NCBI RefSeq assembly: GCF_000759955.1
Contig: NZ_JNAL01000010.1
Span: forward strand, 1-64,000
Source of the DNA: Prochlorococcus marinus str. MIT 9201
GTDB lineage: Bacteria; Cyanobacteriota; Cyanobacteriia; PCC-6307; Cyanobiaceae
Length of the DNA stretch: 64,000 nt
Reading direction: 5' to 3'
Positions 46,341 through 55,328 of the stretch are shown here, one piece after another. Positions within the stretch are counted from its first letter, which is position 1. Each line of letters starts with the position of its first letter. The notes beneath the pieces were generated by a model that was not told where the DNA came from, did no database searches, and saw only the letters and a program-made list of their open reading frames with translations. A program made the position numbers and the translations under genes.

Positions 46341-46383
46341 TTAAAGATTACATATTAAGTATCACTTGTACGTAATCTTTAAC
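46340..46383. terminator. 12-bp perfect inverted repeat at convergent gene ends
   Basis: GTTAAAGATTAC (46340-46351) is repeated inverted as GTAATCTTTAAC (46372-46383) with a 20-nt loop. The left arm begins at the last base of the CURT1-like stop codon and the right arm encodes part of the C-terminus of the converging kinase. With flanking T/A runs it looks like a bidirectional terminator partly built from coding sequence. Confidence 0.65.
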
Positions 46384-47226
46384 TTGTCTTAAGTACCCTC
46401 CTCCAAACATATTGGCGTGATTTAAAATGTGATAAAAATTATAAATAATAATTCTTTTTTCAAATCCGTTTTTTATAGGAAAAATTCTATGATATTCTTC
46501 ATAGAACTCTTTTCTAAAACCTCCAAATAGTTTTGTCATAGCTATATCTACTTCATTATCTGCCCACCAGGATGCAGGGTCAAATATAACCCCCCTTCCG
46601 CTTTTGTCAATTCCTGCATTTCCTGACCATAAATCACCATGAACTAAAGCATTTATTGGTTTATGATTCAGTAATTCTGATTTAATTTTTTCTTTAACTT
46701 TATTTATAGTTTCTTTATCTAAAAACGTCGATTCAAGAATTAATAATTGAGGTATAATCCTTAAGTTTAAGAAACAATCTATCCAATTATCTTGCAATCC
46801 TTTCTTCTGATCTGTTGTTCCGATAAAACCCTCAATTTGTAGTCCAAACATTTTGGGATTAGATTCAGATGATTTTAAGTGCAATTCACCTAAACCTTTT
46901 CCAAGCTTTTTTTGATCAAAATTATGCATATCTATCCATTCAATTAGAAGAATCTCTATATTTTTTATATTTTTATATGCAATAACTTCAGGAATAACTA
47001 AGTTTTCTAGATTAATATATTTTCTCAAATTTTGAAGACAATAATTTTCAAATTTAAGAAATTTTTTGCTTCTAATATTTCTTTTTAGGAATAACTTTTT
47101 AGTTGAGAATTCTATTCGCCAGGCACTATGAATATCACCACCATGAACTTGTTCAATACTTTTTGGATAGGTTTCACCTAATTCTTCACAAATTTCGTTA
47201 ATTTCAATAGGAGATAATTTTTGCAT
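46348..47226 (-). CDS. Fructosamine-3-kinase-family protein
   Basis: Phosphotransferase of the fructosamine-kinase/APH fold, expected to phosphorylate ketoamine (glycated) groups on proteins so that they decompose. The 292-residue protein has the N-terminal [12 protein letters not shown] (about 22-33), a LFLKRN lysine-containing strand, the E in LLIEWIDM, the catalytic loop [13 protein letters not shown] (about 195-207) and the metal aspartate in [19 protein letters not shown]. The motifs are complete. Its start codon is separated from the divergent CrtD-like start by only 4 nt. Confidence 0.85.
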   Translation of the reverse strand: MQKLSPIEINEICEELGETYPKSIEQVHGGDIHSAWRIEFSTKKLFLKRNIRSKKFLKFENYCLQNLRKYINLENLVIPEVIAYKNIKNIEILLIEWIDMHNFDQKKLGKGLGELHLKSSESNPKMFGLQIEGFIGTTDQKKGLQDNWIDCFLNLRIIPQLLILESTFLDKETINKVKEKIKSELLNHKPINALVHGDLWSGNAGIDKSGRGVIFDPASWWADNEVDIAMTKLFGGFRKEFYEEYHRIFPIKNGFEKRIIIYNFYHILNHANMFGGGYLRQVKDYVQVILNM

Positions 47227-47230
47227 TTTA

Positions 47231-48736
47231 ATGAAAAAGTCTGAAGTTATTGTTGTAGGGGCAGGTATAGCAGGATTAACTTCTGCAGCGATTTTATCAA
47301 AACAAGGCTTATCAGTGACTTTAATTGAATCTCATACTCAAGCCGGAGGATGTGCAGGTACTTTTAAAAGAAAGAATTATATTTTTGATGTTGGCGCAAC
47401 TCAGGTTGCGGGTTTAGAGAAGGGAGGAATACATGCCAGAATTTTTGATTTTTTAGATATTCCATCCCCAGAAGCCACAATTTTAGACCCTGCTTGCATT
47501 GTTGACTTAAATGATGGTAGTAATCCTATTCCTATTTGGTATGAAAAAAGTAAATGGATTGCTGAACGAGAAATTCAGTTTCCTGGGAGTCAAAGATTTT
47601 GGAAACTTTGTACCTTTATACATGAAAGTAATTGGATATTTGCTAATAATAATCCTGTATTACCAATAAGTAATTTTTGGGATTTTTCTCAACTTCTTAA
47701 AGCAATAGTACCTTCAAACCTTGTCACAGGTATCTTACTTAAATCTACTATTTTTGATTTATTGCGAATATGTGGATTAAACAATAATGAGCGCTTGATA
47801 AAATTCTTAAATCTTCAACTAAAACTTTACTCTCAAGAGGATGTTTATAATACTGCAGCCTTATATGGATCTACTGTTCTTCAGATGTGTCAACAGCCAC
47901 ATGGCCTTTGGCATCTTAAAAAATCTATGCAGTCTTTAAGTGAATCATTAGAAAGTTCATTGATTAAAACTGGAGTTAATTTAATTTTTGGACAAGAAGT
48001 TAATTCTATAACTTTTGACGAAGTAAATATGTGTTGGAAAGTATTTGCTAATTCCAAAAAAAAATCTTTTATTTACCAAGCAAAAGACGTGATTTATACA
48101 GCGCCTCCACAATCTTTGCTCAAGCATTTGAAAGATCCTTTAAAAAGAAAAAAAAATTATAAAAATCGAATAAATAGTTTGCCTGATCCAAGTGGAGCTG
48201 TAGTTTTTTATTCAGCTTTAAAAAAAGAACATATTAAAAAAACATTCTCCAATCATTATCAATTTGTTTCGAAAGAATTTTGTTCATTATTTGTATCAAT
48301 TAGTGATGATGGTGATGGAAGAGCACCAAAAGGTGAGGTTACTTTAATTGCGAGTATCTTTACCAAGACTAAAGATTGGTTTGAACTAGATAAACAAACT
48401 TACCTGAAGAAGAAAAATGGTTTCATGAAAAAAATATCGCTTGAATTGGAAAGTCAATTTGATATTGATCCTGACAATTGGCTACATAGGGAATTAGCAA
48501 CTCCATTGGGATTTGAAAAATGGACAAATAGACCTAATGGAATAGTAGGTGGGCTTGGTCAAAATCCAGATATTTTTGGTTTATTTGGATTATCAAGCAG
48601 GACGCCTTTTGAAGGTTTATGGCTATGTGGAGATTCTATTTATCCGGGAGAGGGGACTGCAGGTGTTAGTCAGTCTGCATTAATGGTTTCAAGGCAAATT
48701 TTAGCTTCCAAAGGTATAGAAAATTTTAGTTTATAA
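47231..48736 (+). CDS. CrtI/CrtD/CrtH-superfamily FAD-dependent carotenoid oxidoreductase
   Basis: FAD-dependent amine-oxidase-fold enzyme of the CrtI-like carotenoid desaturase/isomerase group, 501 residues. The N-terminal dinucleotide fold is [19 protein letters not shown] with [13 protein letters not shown] (about 6-45). The C-terminal FAD motif is [20 protein letters not shown] (about 467-486). It most resembles the cyanobacterial CrtD (C-3',4' desaturase) subgroup from memory. Myxoxanthophyll, the usual product of that branch, is not known from Prochlorococcus, so the substrate may differ. Its 3' end overlaps tyrA by 11 nt. Confidence 0.78.
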   Translation: MKKSEVIVVGAGIAGLTSAAILSKQGLSVTLIESHTQAGGCAGTFKRKNYIFDVGATQVAGLEKGGIHARIFDFLDIPSPEATILDPACIVDLNDGSNPIPIWYEKSKWIAEREIQFPGSQRFWKLCTFIHESNWIFANNNPVLPISNFWDFSQLLKAIVPSNLVTGILLKSTIFDLLRICGLNNNERLIKFLNLQLKLYSQEDVYNTAALYGSTVLQMCQQPHGLWHLKKSMQSLSESLESSLIKTGVNLIFGQEVNSITFDEVNMCWKVFANSKKKSFIYQAKDVIYTAPPQSLLKHLKDPLKRKKNYKNRINSLPDPSGAVVFYSALKKEHIKKTFSNHYQFVSKEFCSLFVSISDDGDGRAPKGEVTLIASIFTKTKDWFELDKQTYLKKKNGFMKKISLELESQFDIDPDNWLHRELATPLGFEKWTNRPNGIVGGLGQNPDIFGLFGLSSRTPFEGLWLCGDSIYPGEGTAGVSQSALMVSRQILASKGIENFSL

Positions 48737-49565
48737 ACTTTTGTCTGATTTCTTTTGCTTCAGTAAGTTTGTTAGTAAGTAACTCCCAATTTTTTTCTTT
48801 AATAAGAGATTCCATTATATTCAGCTTATTTTTAAAATTATTTATGGAATTTAAAATATTAATCTGATTATTAATAGCTAAATCTAAGCCTAGTTGCTCA
48901 TTGCCGCCCCCAACTCTCGTAGTGTCAGCAAATCCAGTAGCAGCCAATTTTTGCGTTAGATCTAATAAAGATTGATTATTTTTTGTATGCGCAGTTTCAA
49001 TAAGAGCAGAAGCTAAAAATATAGGTAAATGAGAAATTAGAGATACTGCTTCATCATGCTCTTGTGGGGAGGAATGGCAAATTTCACAATCCATTGATTT
49101 TATAAGCTCATAAATAGTTCTTAATGCATTTAAATCACTATTTTGTGTTGGAGTAATAATCCATTTTGCATTTTTAAAAAGGCCTTCAAAACCTGAATCA
49201 ACCCCTTTTTTGTCTGTTCCTGCCATTGGATGAGATCCAATAAACAGGGGATGTAAATTTTCCCATGTTTTTACAATTGGTTCTTTAACAGAGCCTACAT
49301 CAGTTAATATTGTTCCCAAAGGTATTGATGCTACTAATTGTTGAGACGGAGTAATCAAATCTTTGATAGGCAATGCCAAAATTATTAGCTCACATTTTTT
49401 TAATAAACTCAGATCACAGCTAACAAAATTTGCAAGTTTTTTATCTCTAGCTTTTTTTTCATTTAATTCATTATTTGCTATGCCATAAATTGTATGATTT
49501 AGACTTTGGAGTTTTAACCCTAAAGAACCACCAATTAAACCTAATCCTACTATTCCAATTTTCAT
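48726..49565 (-). CDS. tyrA: Prephenate/arogenate dehydrogenase
   Basis: Oxidative decarboxylation leading to tyrosine; cyanobacterial enzymes generally prefer arogenate and NADP. The 279-residue protein starts with the Rossmann motif [18 protein letters not shown], has [13 protein letters not shown], the TDVGSVK segment (about 90-96), the catalytic-region [16 protein letters not shown] (about 109-124) and [19 protein letters not shown]. It lacks an AroQ fusion or a regulatory ACT domain. It overlaps the converging CrtD-like gene by 11 nt. Confidence 0.93.
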   Translation of the reverse strand: MKIGIVGLGLIGGSLGLKLQSLNHTIYGIANNELNEKKARDKKLANFVSCDLSLLKKCELIILALPIKDLITPSQQLVASIPLGTILTDVGSVKEPIVKTWENLHPLFIGSHPMAGTDKKGVDSGFEGLFKNAKWIITPTQNSDLNALRTIYELIKSMDCEICHSSPQEHDEAVSLISHLPIFLASALIETAHTKNNQSLLDLTQKLAATGFADTTRVGGGNEQLGLDLAINNQINILNSINNFKNKLNIMESLIKEKNWELLTNKLTEAKEIRQKFIN

Positions 49566-49660
49566 AGATTGATAAATTCAAAGCCCTCTTATATTGATAA
49601 CAATTTTTTGTATATTAGGTTCATAAATTTTATATGTATTTGAAATTAAATTAATTATAA

Positions 49661-51109
49661 ATGCTTGAAATTTTAAGTCATCAATATTTGAAAAATTTTT
49701 TGAGAAATCAAAGTATTAGTTGGGAACATATTTATTCTTTTGGGAGGATAGTTTCCAAATGTATTGAAAATGATTCTACATATCTAATTAATTCAGAAAT
49801 TTTCTATAGCTATGATTGGTTACCTCCAATTTTGATTTCTTTATTTTTAAAGGAAGAGGATTCAACTTTTATTTTATCTAAAGAAAAAATTCAATTTATA
49901 AGACAATTTCAGATTGATTCATTAAAAAATCTAGGGTTCAATTTTATTTTGAAAAATGATCAGCTTATTTTTGAAAATCATCATGTTCGCTTGATAACAA
50001 TACAAAATTTACTTAACGAACCCAATTCTCCTAATCTTAGAAATCATCGAATAGTTTATTCTGGCATCGAGAATATAAAACAGGATTTGAAAAATCACTT
50101 TAGAATTTCTTTACTGAAAAAGGATTGGACAAAAAATTTTAAAGAATTTGGATTAATTAATCAAAAATTTATAAAAGTATATGATTCTTTGAAGAAAAAG
50201 TTTTTTATGAGAAAGGTCTTAGGAAATAGTTATATCAATTTAGATGAAAAAGAAATTAGTTTTTTGTCATATTTTTTTCATGAAAATTCTTTTTTTTCTG
50301 ATAAATTTTTAAGCGTTAACAGAGCATTATCTCAAGGTTGGGCATGCTGGGTAAAGTTAAACGATACAAATTTAGATTGGAATTTGTATTTGCAGCCAAT
50401 AGATGAACTTTCTCAAATTAAGGAATTTTTTTCAAATAATAAATTTGTTTTTTTATCAGCATTGAGAAAAGATAATTTTTTCCAAATGTATTTTAAAAAG
50501 CATAGTTTAGATATTGACTTGGTTATTAATTTTAAAAGTAATTTTGAAGAGAAAAAGATTTCATTATATATACCCCCTAAACAGTTTCTTCCTAATAATC
50601 CTCTTTTTACTAATTCAATCTTGGATAAATGCAAAAAGTTAATACTTTTTAGAAAGGGTTTAACTTTAATTCTGTCTGATGATATTGATTTAAAAAATTA
50701 TCTTGCTACAGACTTAGCTTCTAAGTACGGGAAGAGGGTATTGCTTGAGACAATTCCCTCTGGTAAAAATGAAATTCTTTGCTCTAGTTTTGACTGGTGG
50801 ATTATGAATTCTTATTTAATTCAAATTCCAGAACAAATTATAATTCCTTTACTGCCGATTCCCAATATGTCAGAACCTATTAATGCAATTACAGTCTCTC
50901 ATAAAAAGAAGCTTTCTCAAGATTGGTTTAGAGACTTCTTTCTTCCTCAAGCTAGAATAAAACTTGAAAGATCTATTTCTCCTTTAAGAAGAAATTCAGG
51001 TAAGTTAATAATCTTAGATGGAAGAGCAAATAAAAGAAACTGGGGAAGATTACTTTTGCAAAACATTCAACCATCAAAACAAATTAACTATATGCTACCT
51101 TTTGACTAG
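49661..51109 (+). CDS. Degenerate DinG/Rad3-like helicase protein
   Basis: The 482-residue protein seems to descend from an XPD/DinG-type helicase but lacks catalytic motifs. The C-terminal region looks like helicase domain 2 of DinG: LLPIPNMSEPINAI, WFRDFFLPQARIKLERSISPL and GKLIILDGRANKRNWGRLLLQ, where DinG proteins have the LPFPxPxxP, QGxGRLIR and ILDxRxxxxxYG motifs. At the expected DEAH position the sequence is IVYSGIENIKQD. No Walker A GxGKT is present anywhere. The frame is intact over its whole length, so it is a maintained protein, not a pseudogene. A structural or nucleic-acid-binding role is possible. Confidence 0.65.
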   Translation: MLEILSHQYLKNFLRNQSISWEHIYSFGRIVSKCIENDSTYLINSEIFYSYDWLPPILISLFLKEEDSTFILSKEKIQFIRQFQIDSLKNLGFNFILKNDQLIFENHHVRLITIQNLLNEPNSPNLRNHRIVYSGIENIKQDLKNHFRISLLKKDWTKNFKEFGLINQKFIKVYDSLKKKFFMRKVLGNSYINLDEKEISFLSYFFHENSFFSDKFLSVNRALSQGWACWVKLNDTNLDWNLYLQPIDELSQIKEFFSNNKFVFLSALRKDNFFQMYFKKHSLDIDLVINFKSNFEEKKISLYIPPKQFLPNNPLFTNSILDKCKKLILFRKGLTLILSDDIDLKNYLATDLASKYGKRVLLETIPSGKNEILCSSFDWWIMNSYLIQIPEQIIIPLLPIPNMSEPINAITVSHKKKLSQDWFRDFFLPQARIKLERSISPLRRNSGKLIILDGRANKRNWGRLLLQNIQPSKQINYMLPFD

Positions 51110-51138
51110 GTTATGATTTTTTAAATAACTAAAGAAAT

Positions 51139-51384
51139 ATGGGAGAAGCAAAAAGACGTAAAACACTTGGGTTACCTCCAAAAAAAAATAATACTAAAAC
51201 TAAAATTGATGATTCTGCAAGATTGTTTGATTGGTTTCCCTTTACAATCAATCAAAGAGATAAACTAATTAAATTGAGTATTAAGGCCAGTTGGTTTGGT
51301 ATCGGAGGGTTAGTAATTTTATGGATTGTAGTGAGATTTATAGGCCCGGCTGCTGGGTGGTGGACTTTAGCTGATTCTTTATAA
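51139..51384 (+). CDS. DUF2839 family small membrane protein
   Basis: Small protein of 81 residues with the characteristic N-terminus MGEAKRRKTLGLPPKKN of the cyanobacterial DUF2839 family, followed by an amphipathic region (LFDWFPFTINQRDKLIKLSI) and one transmembrane segment (SWFGIGGLVILWIVVRFIG, about 50-68), ending in AAGWWTLADSL. Function unknown. It is 29 nt after the DinG-like gene and converges on recA with 2 bp between stops. Confidence 0.85.
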   Translation: MGEAKRRKTLGLPPKKNNTKTKIDDSARLFDWFPFTINQRDKLIKLSIKASWFGIGGLVILWIVVRFIGPAAGWWTLADSL

Positions 51385-51386
51385 AT

Positions 51387-52484
51387 CTAAGCTACGGTTT
51401 TTATATCATTAACTGCGATTGTATTAGCAGGATTGCTATTTAATGCTTTCATTGAATTAGAACTGACTTCAGTTCCTTCTGTTAATTTCTCTTTAACCAT
51501 GGATTCTACTTTATTCCTGATTTCTAGGTTTTGATCAAGCCAAATTATTGTATTATCTCTTCCTTGTCCAATATTTTCGCCTTCATAACTATACCAAGCA
51601 CCTCTCCTTATTATAATATTAGTCTCTTCTGCTAAATCTAATAAACATCCTGTTGTACTAATACCTTTTCCAAAGAGAATATCAAACTCTGCAATTCTAA
51701 ATGGTGGTGCAACTTTGTTTTTTGCTACTTTCACTTTTGCTCTTATGCCATATTCTTCAGTACCTCTTTTAAGAGTTTGAATTCTTCTGATATCAAGTCT
51801 CACTGAGGCGTAAAATTTTAATGCATTACCTCCTGTGGTTGTTTCTGGATTGCCGTATGTAACGCCAATTTTTAGGCGTAATTGATTCAGGAATATTACT
51901 GTACATCCAGATTTGCCGATATTTCCTGTTATTTTCCTCATTGCTTGGCTCATTAGCCTTGCTTGGCTTCCAATTACGTGATCTCCCATCTCTCCTTCTA
52001 TCTCAGCCCTTGGGGTTAGTGCTGCGACCGAGTCAACAACTACAAGATCTACTGCACTCGATCTTATAAGTTGGTCAACTATTTCTAGAGCCATTTCTCC
52101 AGTATCTGGTTGTGAAACTAACAAATTTTCAACATCAACTCCTAAGGAGGCTGCATAAACTGGATCGAGTGCATGTTCAGCATCTACAAATGCAGCTACT
52201 CCTCCATTCTTTTGGACTTCCGCGATCGCGTGAAGCGTTAATGTGGTTTTTCCTGAACTTTCTGGTCCGTAAACTTCTACTACTCTTCCTTTTGGATAGC
52301 CTCCTCCTAATGCTAAATCTAAGGTGAGAGCTCCAGTAGATATTGTTTCTACTTTCATTCTTGAGGCGTCACCAAGTCTCATTATTGATCCTCGTCCAAA
52401 ATTTCTTTCTATTTGACCTAAGACAAGACTTAATGCCTTGTCTTTTTCTTTTGATTCGGTTTTTTTCTTTTCTTCAAGGCTCAT
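51387..52484 (-). CDS. recA: Recombinase A
   Basis: Strand-exchange ATPase for homologous repair and activator of LexA self-cleavage. The 365-residue protein has Walker [14 protein letters not shown] (about 70-82), Walker [13 protein letters not shown] (about 145-156), the L1-region [20 protein letters not shown] and L2 [19 protein letters not shown]. The N-terminal extension [20 protein letters not shown] is normal for cyanobacteria. A LexA box overlapping the -10 element lies 80-98 nt upstream. It converges on the DUF2839 gene. Confidence 0.98.
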   Translation of the reverse strand: MSLEEKKKTESKEKDKALSLVLGQIERNFGRGSIMRLGDASRMKVETISTGALTLDLALGGGYPKGRVVEVYGPESSGKTTLTLHAIAEVQKNGGVAAFVDAEHALDPVYAASLGVDVENLLVSQPDTGEMALEIVDQLIRSSAVDLVVVDSVAALTPRAEIEGEMGDHVIGSQARLMSQAMRKITGNIGKSGCTVIFLNQLRLKIGVTYGNPETTTGGNALKFYASVRLDIRRIQTLKRGTEEYGIRAKVKVAKNKVAPPFRIAEFDILFGKGISTTGCLLDLAEETNIIIRRGAWYSYEGENIGQGRDNTIIWLDQNLEIRNKVESMVKEKLTEGTEVSSNSMKALNSNPANTIAVNDIKTVA

Positions 52485-52563
52485 TGTTTGATTTATCGGT
52501 TAAAGTTCTTGTAATTATTCTAAATTTGGAAATTTTTATTTAAACCAAACTTCATAAATACAA

Positions 52564-52582
52564 ATTATAGTACACTTGTACT
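52564..52582 (-). promoter_or_regulatory. recA promoter with SOS (LexA) box
   Basis: AGTACACTTGTACT (52569-52582) is a perfect match to the cyanobacterial SOS-box pattern RGTAC-N3-DGTWCB. On the minus strand it abuts a perfect TATAAT -10 element (52569-52564), so bound LexA would cover the -35/spacer region of a promoter reading into recA. The transcript leader would be about 70 nt. Confidence 0.8.
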
Positions 52583-52596
52583 CTAGCTGATTATCT

Positions 52597-53376
52597 TTAA
52601 ATTGCAACTAACTCCTCGAGGTTGCCTAATTTTAATAATTTGATTTCATTACTTAAAGTACATCTATCTGATTCTTTCAAATAACCCCAATCAGCTAGGA
52701 AGCATGGAATATGAGAAGTTTCTGAATTTTGTTTAATATCGATTAGGGTTTTCTTCCTATCTTCTATAAAACCTAAAATTTCATAATTTTGTGTAAGCTT
52801 TTCTGCTATTTTAATTTTTGTTCCGGATTCATAACCAAAAATCAATTCTGGAAAAATATTTAATTGTTTAAGAATTTTTTCTGCAAATATTTTACCTTTA
52901 GTTGTTATGACTCCAGTTTTTATTCCTCTCTTCCGTAATTCTTTCATAAAATTTACAATTTCAAAAAAAGGATTATATAAATTTACCCACGATTTAAAAT
53001 CTTTATCAATTTGGTACTTGCGAGACTTATCTAATATTTTTTGTAAATCTTCGGCAGTCCATGAATTTTCATTTAATATCCTTTGGCAATTTTGATAATA
53101 ATTATTGATGAAATCATCTTTATTTTCATTTTTTAATGGATTTTCTATTTTTATAATTTCGTGAACAATTAGAATCATTTCCCAACCATATTTAACCCAA
53201 GGCCTAATTTCTTTGAAAGAATTTGGTACTCTTTTAAAAAGTTTTTGATCAATAGAGATGTAGGGTGAATTTAAATATTTTTCACAGGCCAGCAAGGAAC
53301 TACGCCAATATTCTTGCATTCCATCAACTATAACTCCATCGAAATCAAATAGAAATATTTTTTGAGAAGACACCAA
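52597..53376 (-). CDS. HAD-superfamily hydrolase
   Basis: Haloacid-dehalogenase-fold phosphatase-like protein of 259 residues. Motif I FLFDFDGVIVDGMQEYW (aspartate nucleophile at about residue 10-12), an alpha-helical cap (about 20-140), motif II GVITTKGK (threonine in TTK), and motif III/IV GFIEDRKKTLIDI (acidic DR) are present. Substrate unknown; similar HAD proteins act on small phosphorylated metabolites. It lies upstream of recA on the same strand, and downstream (in transcription) of tRNA-Gln. No signal peptide or fusion. Confidence 0.85.
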   Translation of the reverse strand: MVSSQKIFLFDFDGVIVDGMQEYWRSSLLACEKYLNSPYISIDQKLFKRVPNSFKEIRPWVKYGWEMILIVHEIIKIENPLKNENKDDFINNYYQNCQRILNENSWTAEDLQKILDKSRKYQIDKDFKSWVNLYNPFFEIVNFMKELRKRGIKTGVITTKGKIFAEKILKQLNIFPELIFGYESGTKIKIAEKLTQNYEILGFIEDRKKTLIDIKQNSETSHIPCFLADWGYLKESDRCTLSNEIKLLKLGNLEELVAI

Positions 53377-53389
53377 TTGAATATTAGTA

Positions 53390-53461
53390 CTGGGCCGCTA
53401 GGATTCGAACCTAGGAATGTCGAGACCAAAACCCGATGCCTTACCACTTGGCGACGGCCCA
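53390..53461 (-). tRNA. tRNA-Gln (anticodon UUG)
   Basis: Minus-strand cloverleaf of 72 nt: acceptor TGGGCCG pairs with CGGCCCA, discriminator G. The D-arm has GCCAAGTGGTAAGGC, the anticodon loop reads TTTTGGT within stem CGGG/CTCG with anticodon TTG, and the T-arm has AGGTTCGAATCCT. The U1-A72 pair is typical of tRNA-Gln. Confidence 0.96.
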
Positions 53462-53557
53462 TTGAATTTTTATTTTAATACATGAAAAGATTTTTTTCTA
53501 TCAAAAAAAATACAAATTTTTTTTATAAATACTACGCAGTTTTTGAAAATAAAAAGA

Positions 53558-54565
53558 TTATTTGAATGAGCTCGATTTCCATGGCTCTAGAAATTTTTGA
53601 GCTTTCTTGATTGCTAAAGCCATTTTTTCAGGATCCTCATAGAGTTTTTTGTTATTTTTATGAGCAAATTCAATAAATGGCTGCATAATTTTTCTTGCAG
53701 CACTTCCAAATGCTATTCCGTCTGGAAGATTGTTAGAATTCAAAAATTCATGAGTTTTATCATTTGTTCCTCCTGCCAATTGAATTAATCCTGGAGGAAG
53801 ATCTGATCCGATTTTTTCAAACAACTTAACAGCATCTTTACTTGTTGTAGGAGCAAGATCTCCAGACATTGGCCTTCCATCTAGCTGCCAAATAAGGGGA
53901 ATATTTAGTTCATTCAGAATTTCATATCTTTCCCAAAGAGCTTTCAAAAGATCTTCGGGCTCTTGTGCTTTTTTTAAAGAATGACTTAATCCACAACTAA
54001 TAGATATCTTGTCTAATCTCATTCTTGAACTTTTAAGGATACTTACAACTTTTGTAAAAGAATCTATGCGATTGATTTCTGTATGAATTTCTACTGCATT
54101 AGGCTTTATTTTTTGAAGTGTTAATGCTAAGTCATCTTTTGACAAGTTATATTCATATTCACTAATTAGATTTAGGGGGCAGCTATTTAAACATCTTCCA
54201 CATCCATAACATTTACTCTTTTTGATTCCAGAACTATCAATTGCAAAGGTGGGGCACACTTTTTCGCATGGTCTTGGACAATTGGGGGGACATTTTAATG
54301 GATCAAATTTTGCTTTACGAAAGTGGATATCATTACCATCACTAATACTTATCATTAATCCAGGAGAGTTTTTAAAGACATTTTTGGCCCACTCGATTCC
54401 TTTTTTTGCAGCATGAACTATGGATTCTTCTGCGGCAACATCTATGTAATCTACGCCTGCAGCAGTATAAATTGCACATAAATCTTCTATGGCAAGAATA
54501 TCTTCATTACTGGCGCCACAAATTAACTTAATCCATTTATCTTTTTTATTCTTGGTTTTAATCAA
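53558..54565 (-). CDS. ldpA: Light-dependent period protein LdpA (Fe-S circadian input factor)
   Basis: LdpA is an iron-sulfur protein that links redox state to the circadian clock in Synechococcus elongatus. The 335-residue protein has a TIM-barrel-like N-terminal part (WIKLICGASNEDILAIEDLC, DYIDVAAEES) and two cysteine clusters: CPPNCPRPCEKVCP (about 91-104) and CYGCGRCLNSCP (about 117-128), consistent with two 4Fe-4S clusters. The C-terminal half contains PLIWQLDGRPMSGDLAP and LAGGTNDKTHEFL. ldpA-ndhN lie together just before the ribosomal operon, an arrangement I recall from other cyanobacteria. Gap to ndhN is 5 nt, so they form one transcript with ndhN first. Confidence 0.9.
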   Translation of the reverse strand: MIKTKNKKDKWIKLICGASNEDILAIEDLCAIYTAAGVDYIDVAAEESIVHAAKKGIEWAKNVFKNSPGLMISISDGNDIHFRKAKFDPLKCPPNCPRPCEKVCPTFAIDSSGIKKSKCYGCGRCLNSCPLNLISEYEYNLSKDDLALTLQKIKPNAVEIHTEINRIDSFTKVVSILKSSRMRLDKISISCGLSHSLKKAQEPEDLLKALWERYEILNELNIPLIWQLDGRPMSGDLAPTTSKDAVKLFEKIGSDLPPGLIQLAGGTNDKTHEFLNSNNLPDGIAFGSAARKIMQPFIEFAHKNNKKLYEDPEKMALAIKKAQKFLEPWKSSSFK

Positions 54566-54570
54566 ACAAT

Positions 54571-55047
54571 TTAACTTTCAAATTCATCCAAAATATAATT
54601 ACTTAATGGCTTCCATTCAAGTTTTCTTGAACCCCCCATTTCAACAACCATTGTTAGTTTATTATCATTAGTGCAAATTTCTATTAGGCTCTCTAGTTCG
54701 GATTGAGACAATACTTGACCTTCTAATAACCAAAGTAATTTATTTTTATCATATTCATTAAATAACTCAGAAGCTTGTGGGATTACTTGTTGAACTTCCC
54801 CGAGCGCTCCATTTCTTCCCACGCTTTGATGACCAAGGTGAGGTGGCCTAATGCCATGCAATTTGAGCAAAAAGACTTCCGGATCTCCTAGCCCTCTTGC
54901 TGAGGTTATAAAAGTTTTAAAGCCCTTGGCCCTCATTCTCCTTAGGAGACGAGTTTCATATCCACCTTCAAGAGGAGCAAACATTGCAAGACATTTGTTA
55001 GTTTTTAAATCGTTATGAAACTTTTTCCCTGTGAGAAGTAATGGCAT
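54571..55047 (-). CDS. ndhN: NAD(P)H-quinone oxidoreductase subunit N
   Basis: Peripheral oxygenic-photosynthesis-specific subunit of NDH-1, involved in cyclic electron flow and respiration on thylakoids. The 158-residue protein begins [17 protein letters not shown] and has [23 protein letters not shown] (about 20-42), [20 protein letters not shown], the [21 protein letters not shown] block (about 66-86) and [18 protein letters not shown]. It diverges from the ribosomal operon across a 281-bp structured intergenic region and precedes ldpA by 5 nt. Confidence 0.95.
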   Translation of the reverse strand: MPLLLTGKKFHNDLKTNKCLAMFAPLEGGYETRLLRRMRAKGFKTFITSARGLGDPEVFLLKLHGIRPPHLGHQSVGRNGALGEVQQVIPQASELFNEYDKNKLLWLLEGQVLSQSELESLIEICTNDNKLTMVVEMGGSRKLEWKPLSNYILDEFES

Positions 55048-55328
55048 GGAAATTTCCTTTATTTCTATTTTATTTTATTTTATGGTACTTGATGATGTAC
55101 AATTGTAACTCAGTGAATTTTTAAGCTCGCAAGCTAGCCGAGCCTCTGCAAAATTTCACAATTTTTAGCGAAACGCTAAAAAATTTAGGTGGGTTTATCC
55201 CAAGAGAAACTATCTGTATTTTCAGATAAGTCTCAACCTTATTAAATTGTTTTTTTATTAACTTTACCTTAATAACTGAAGGGTATAGTTAATTGAAAAA
55301 TTATTGCGAGCTAGCCCAATTTAGTCTT
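55048..55328 (+). promoter_or_regulatory. Structured leader/promoter region of the ribosomal operon
   Basis: This 281-bp spacer is one of the two longest in the window and contains several potential hairpins: GCTCG/CGAGC (55125-55129/55139-55143); TTTTTAGCG/CGCTAAAAA with a 3-nt loop (55162-55170/55174-55182); TATCTG/CAGATA (55211-55216/55223-55228). A near-direct repeat GC(A/G)AGCTAGCC occurs at 55129-55139 and again near 55306-55315 just before the rplC start. It probably holds divergent promoters for ndhN and rplC and perhaps a regulatory leader. No coding frame is convincing. Confidence 0.5.

Noticed and set aside
55085-55110. GTAC-rich stretch upstream of ndhN considered as a second LexA box
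   Set aside because: The second half reads GTAAC instead of GTWC, so it fails the SOS-box consensus, and ndhN is not an expected SOS gene.
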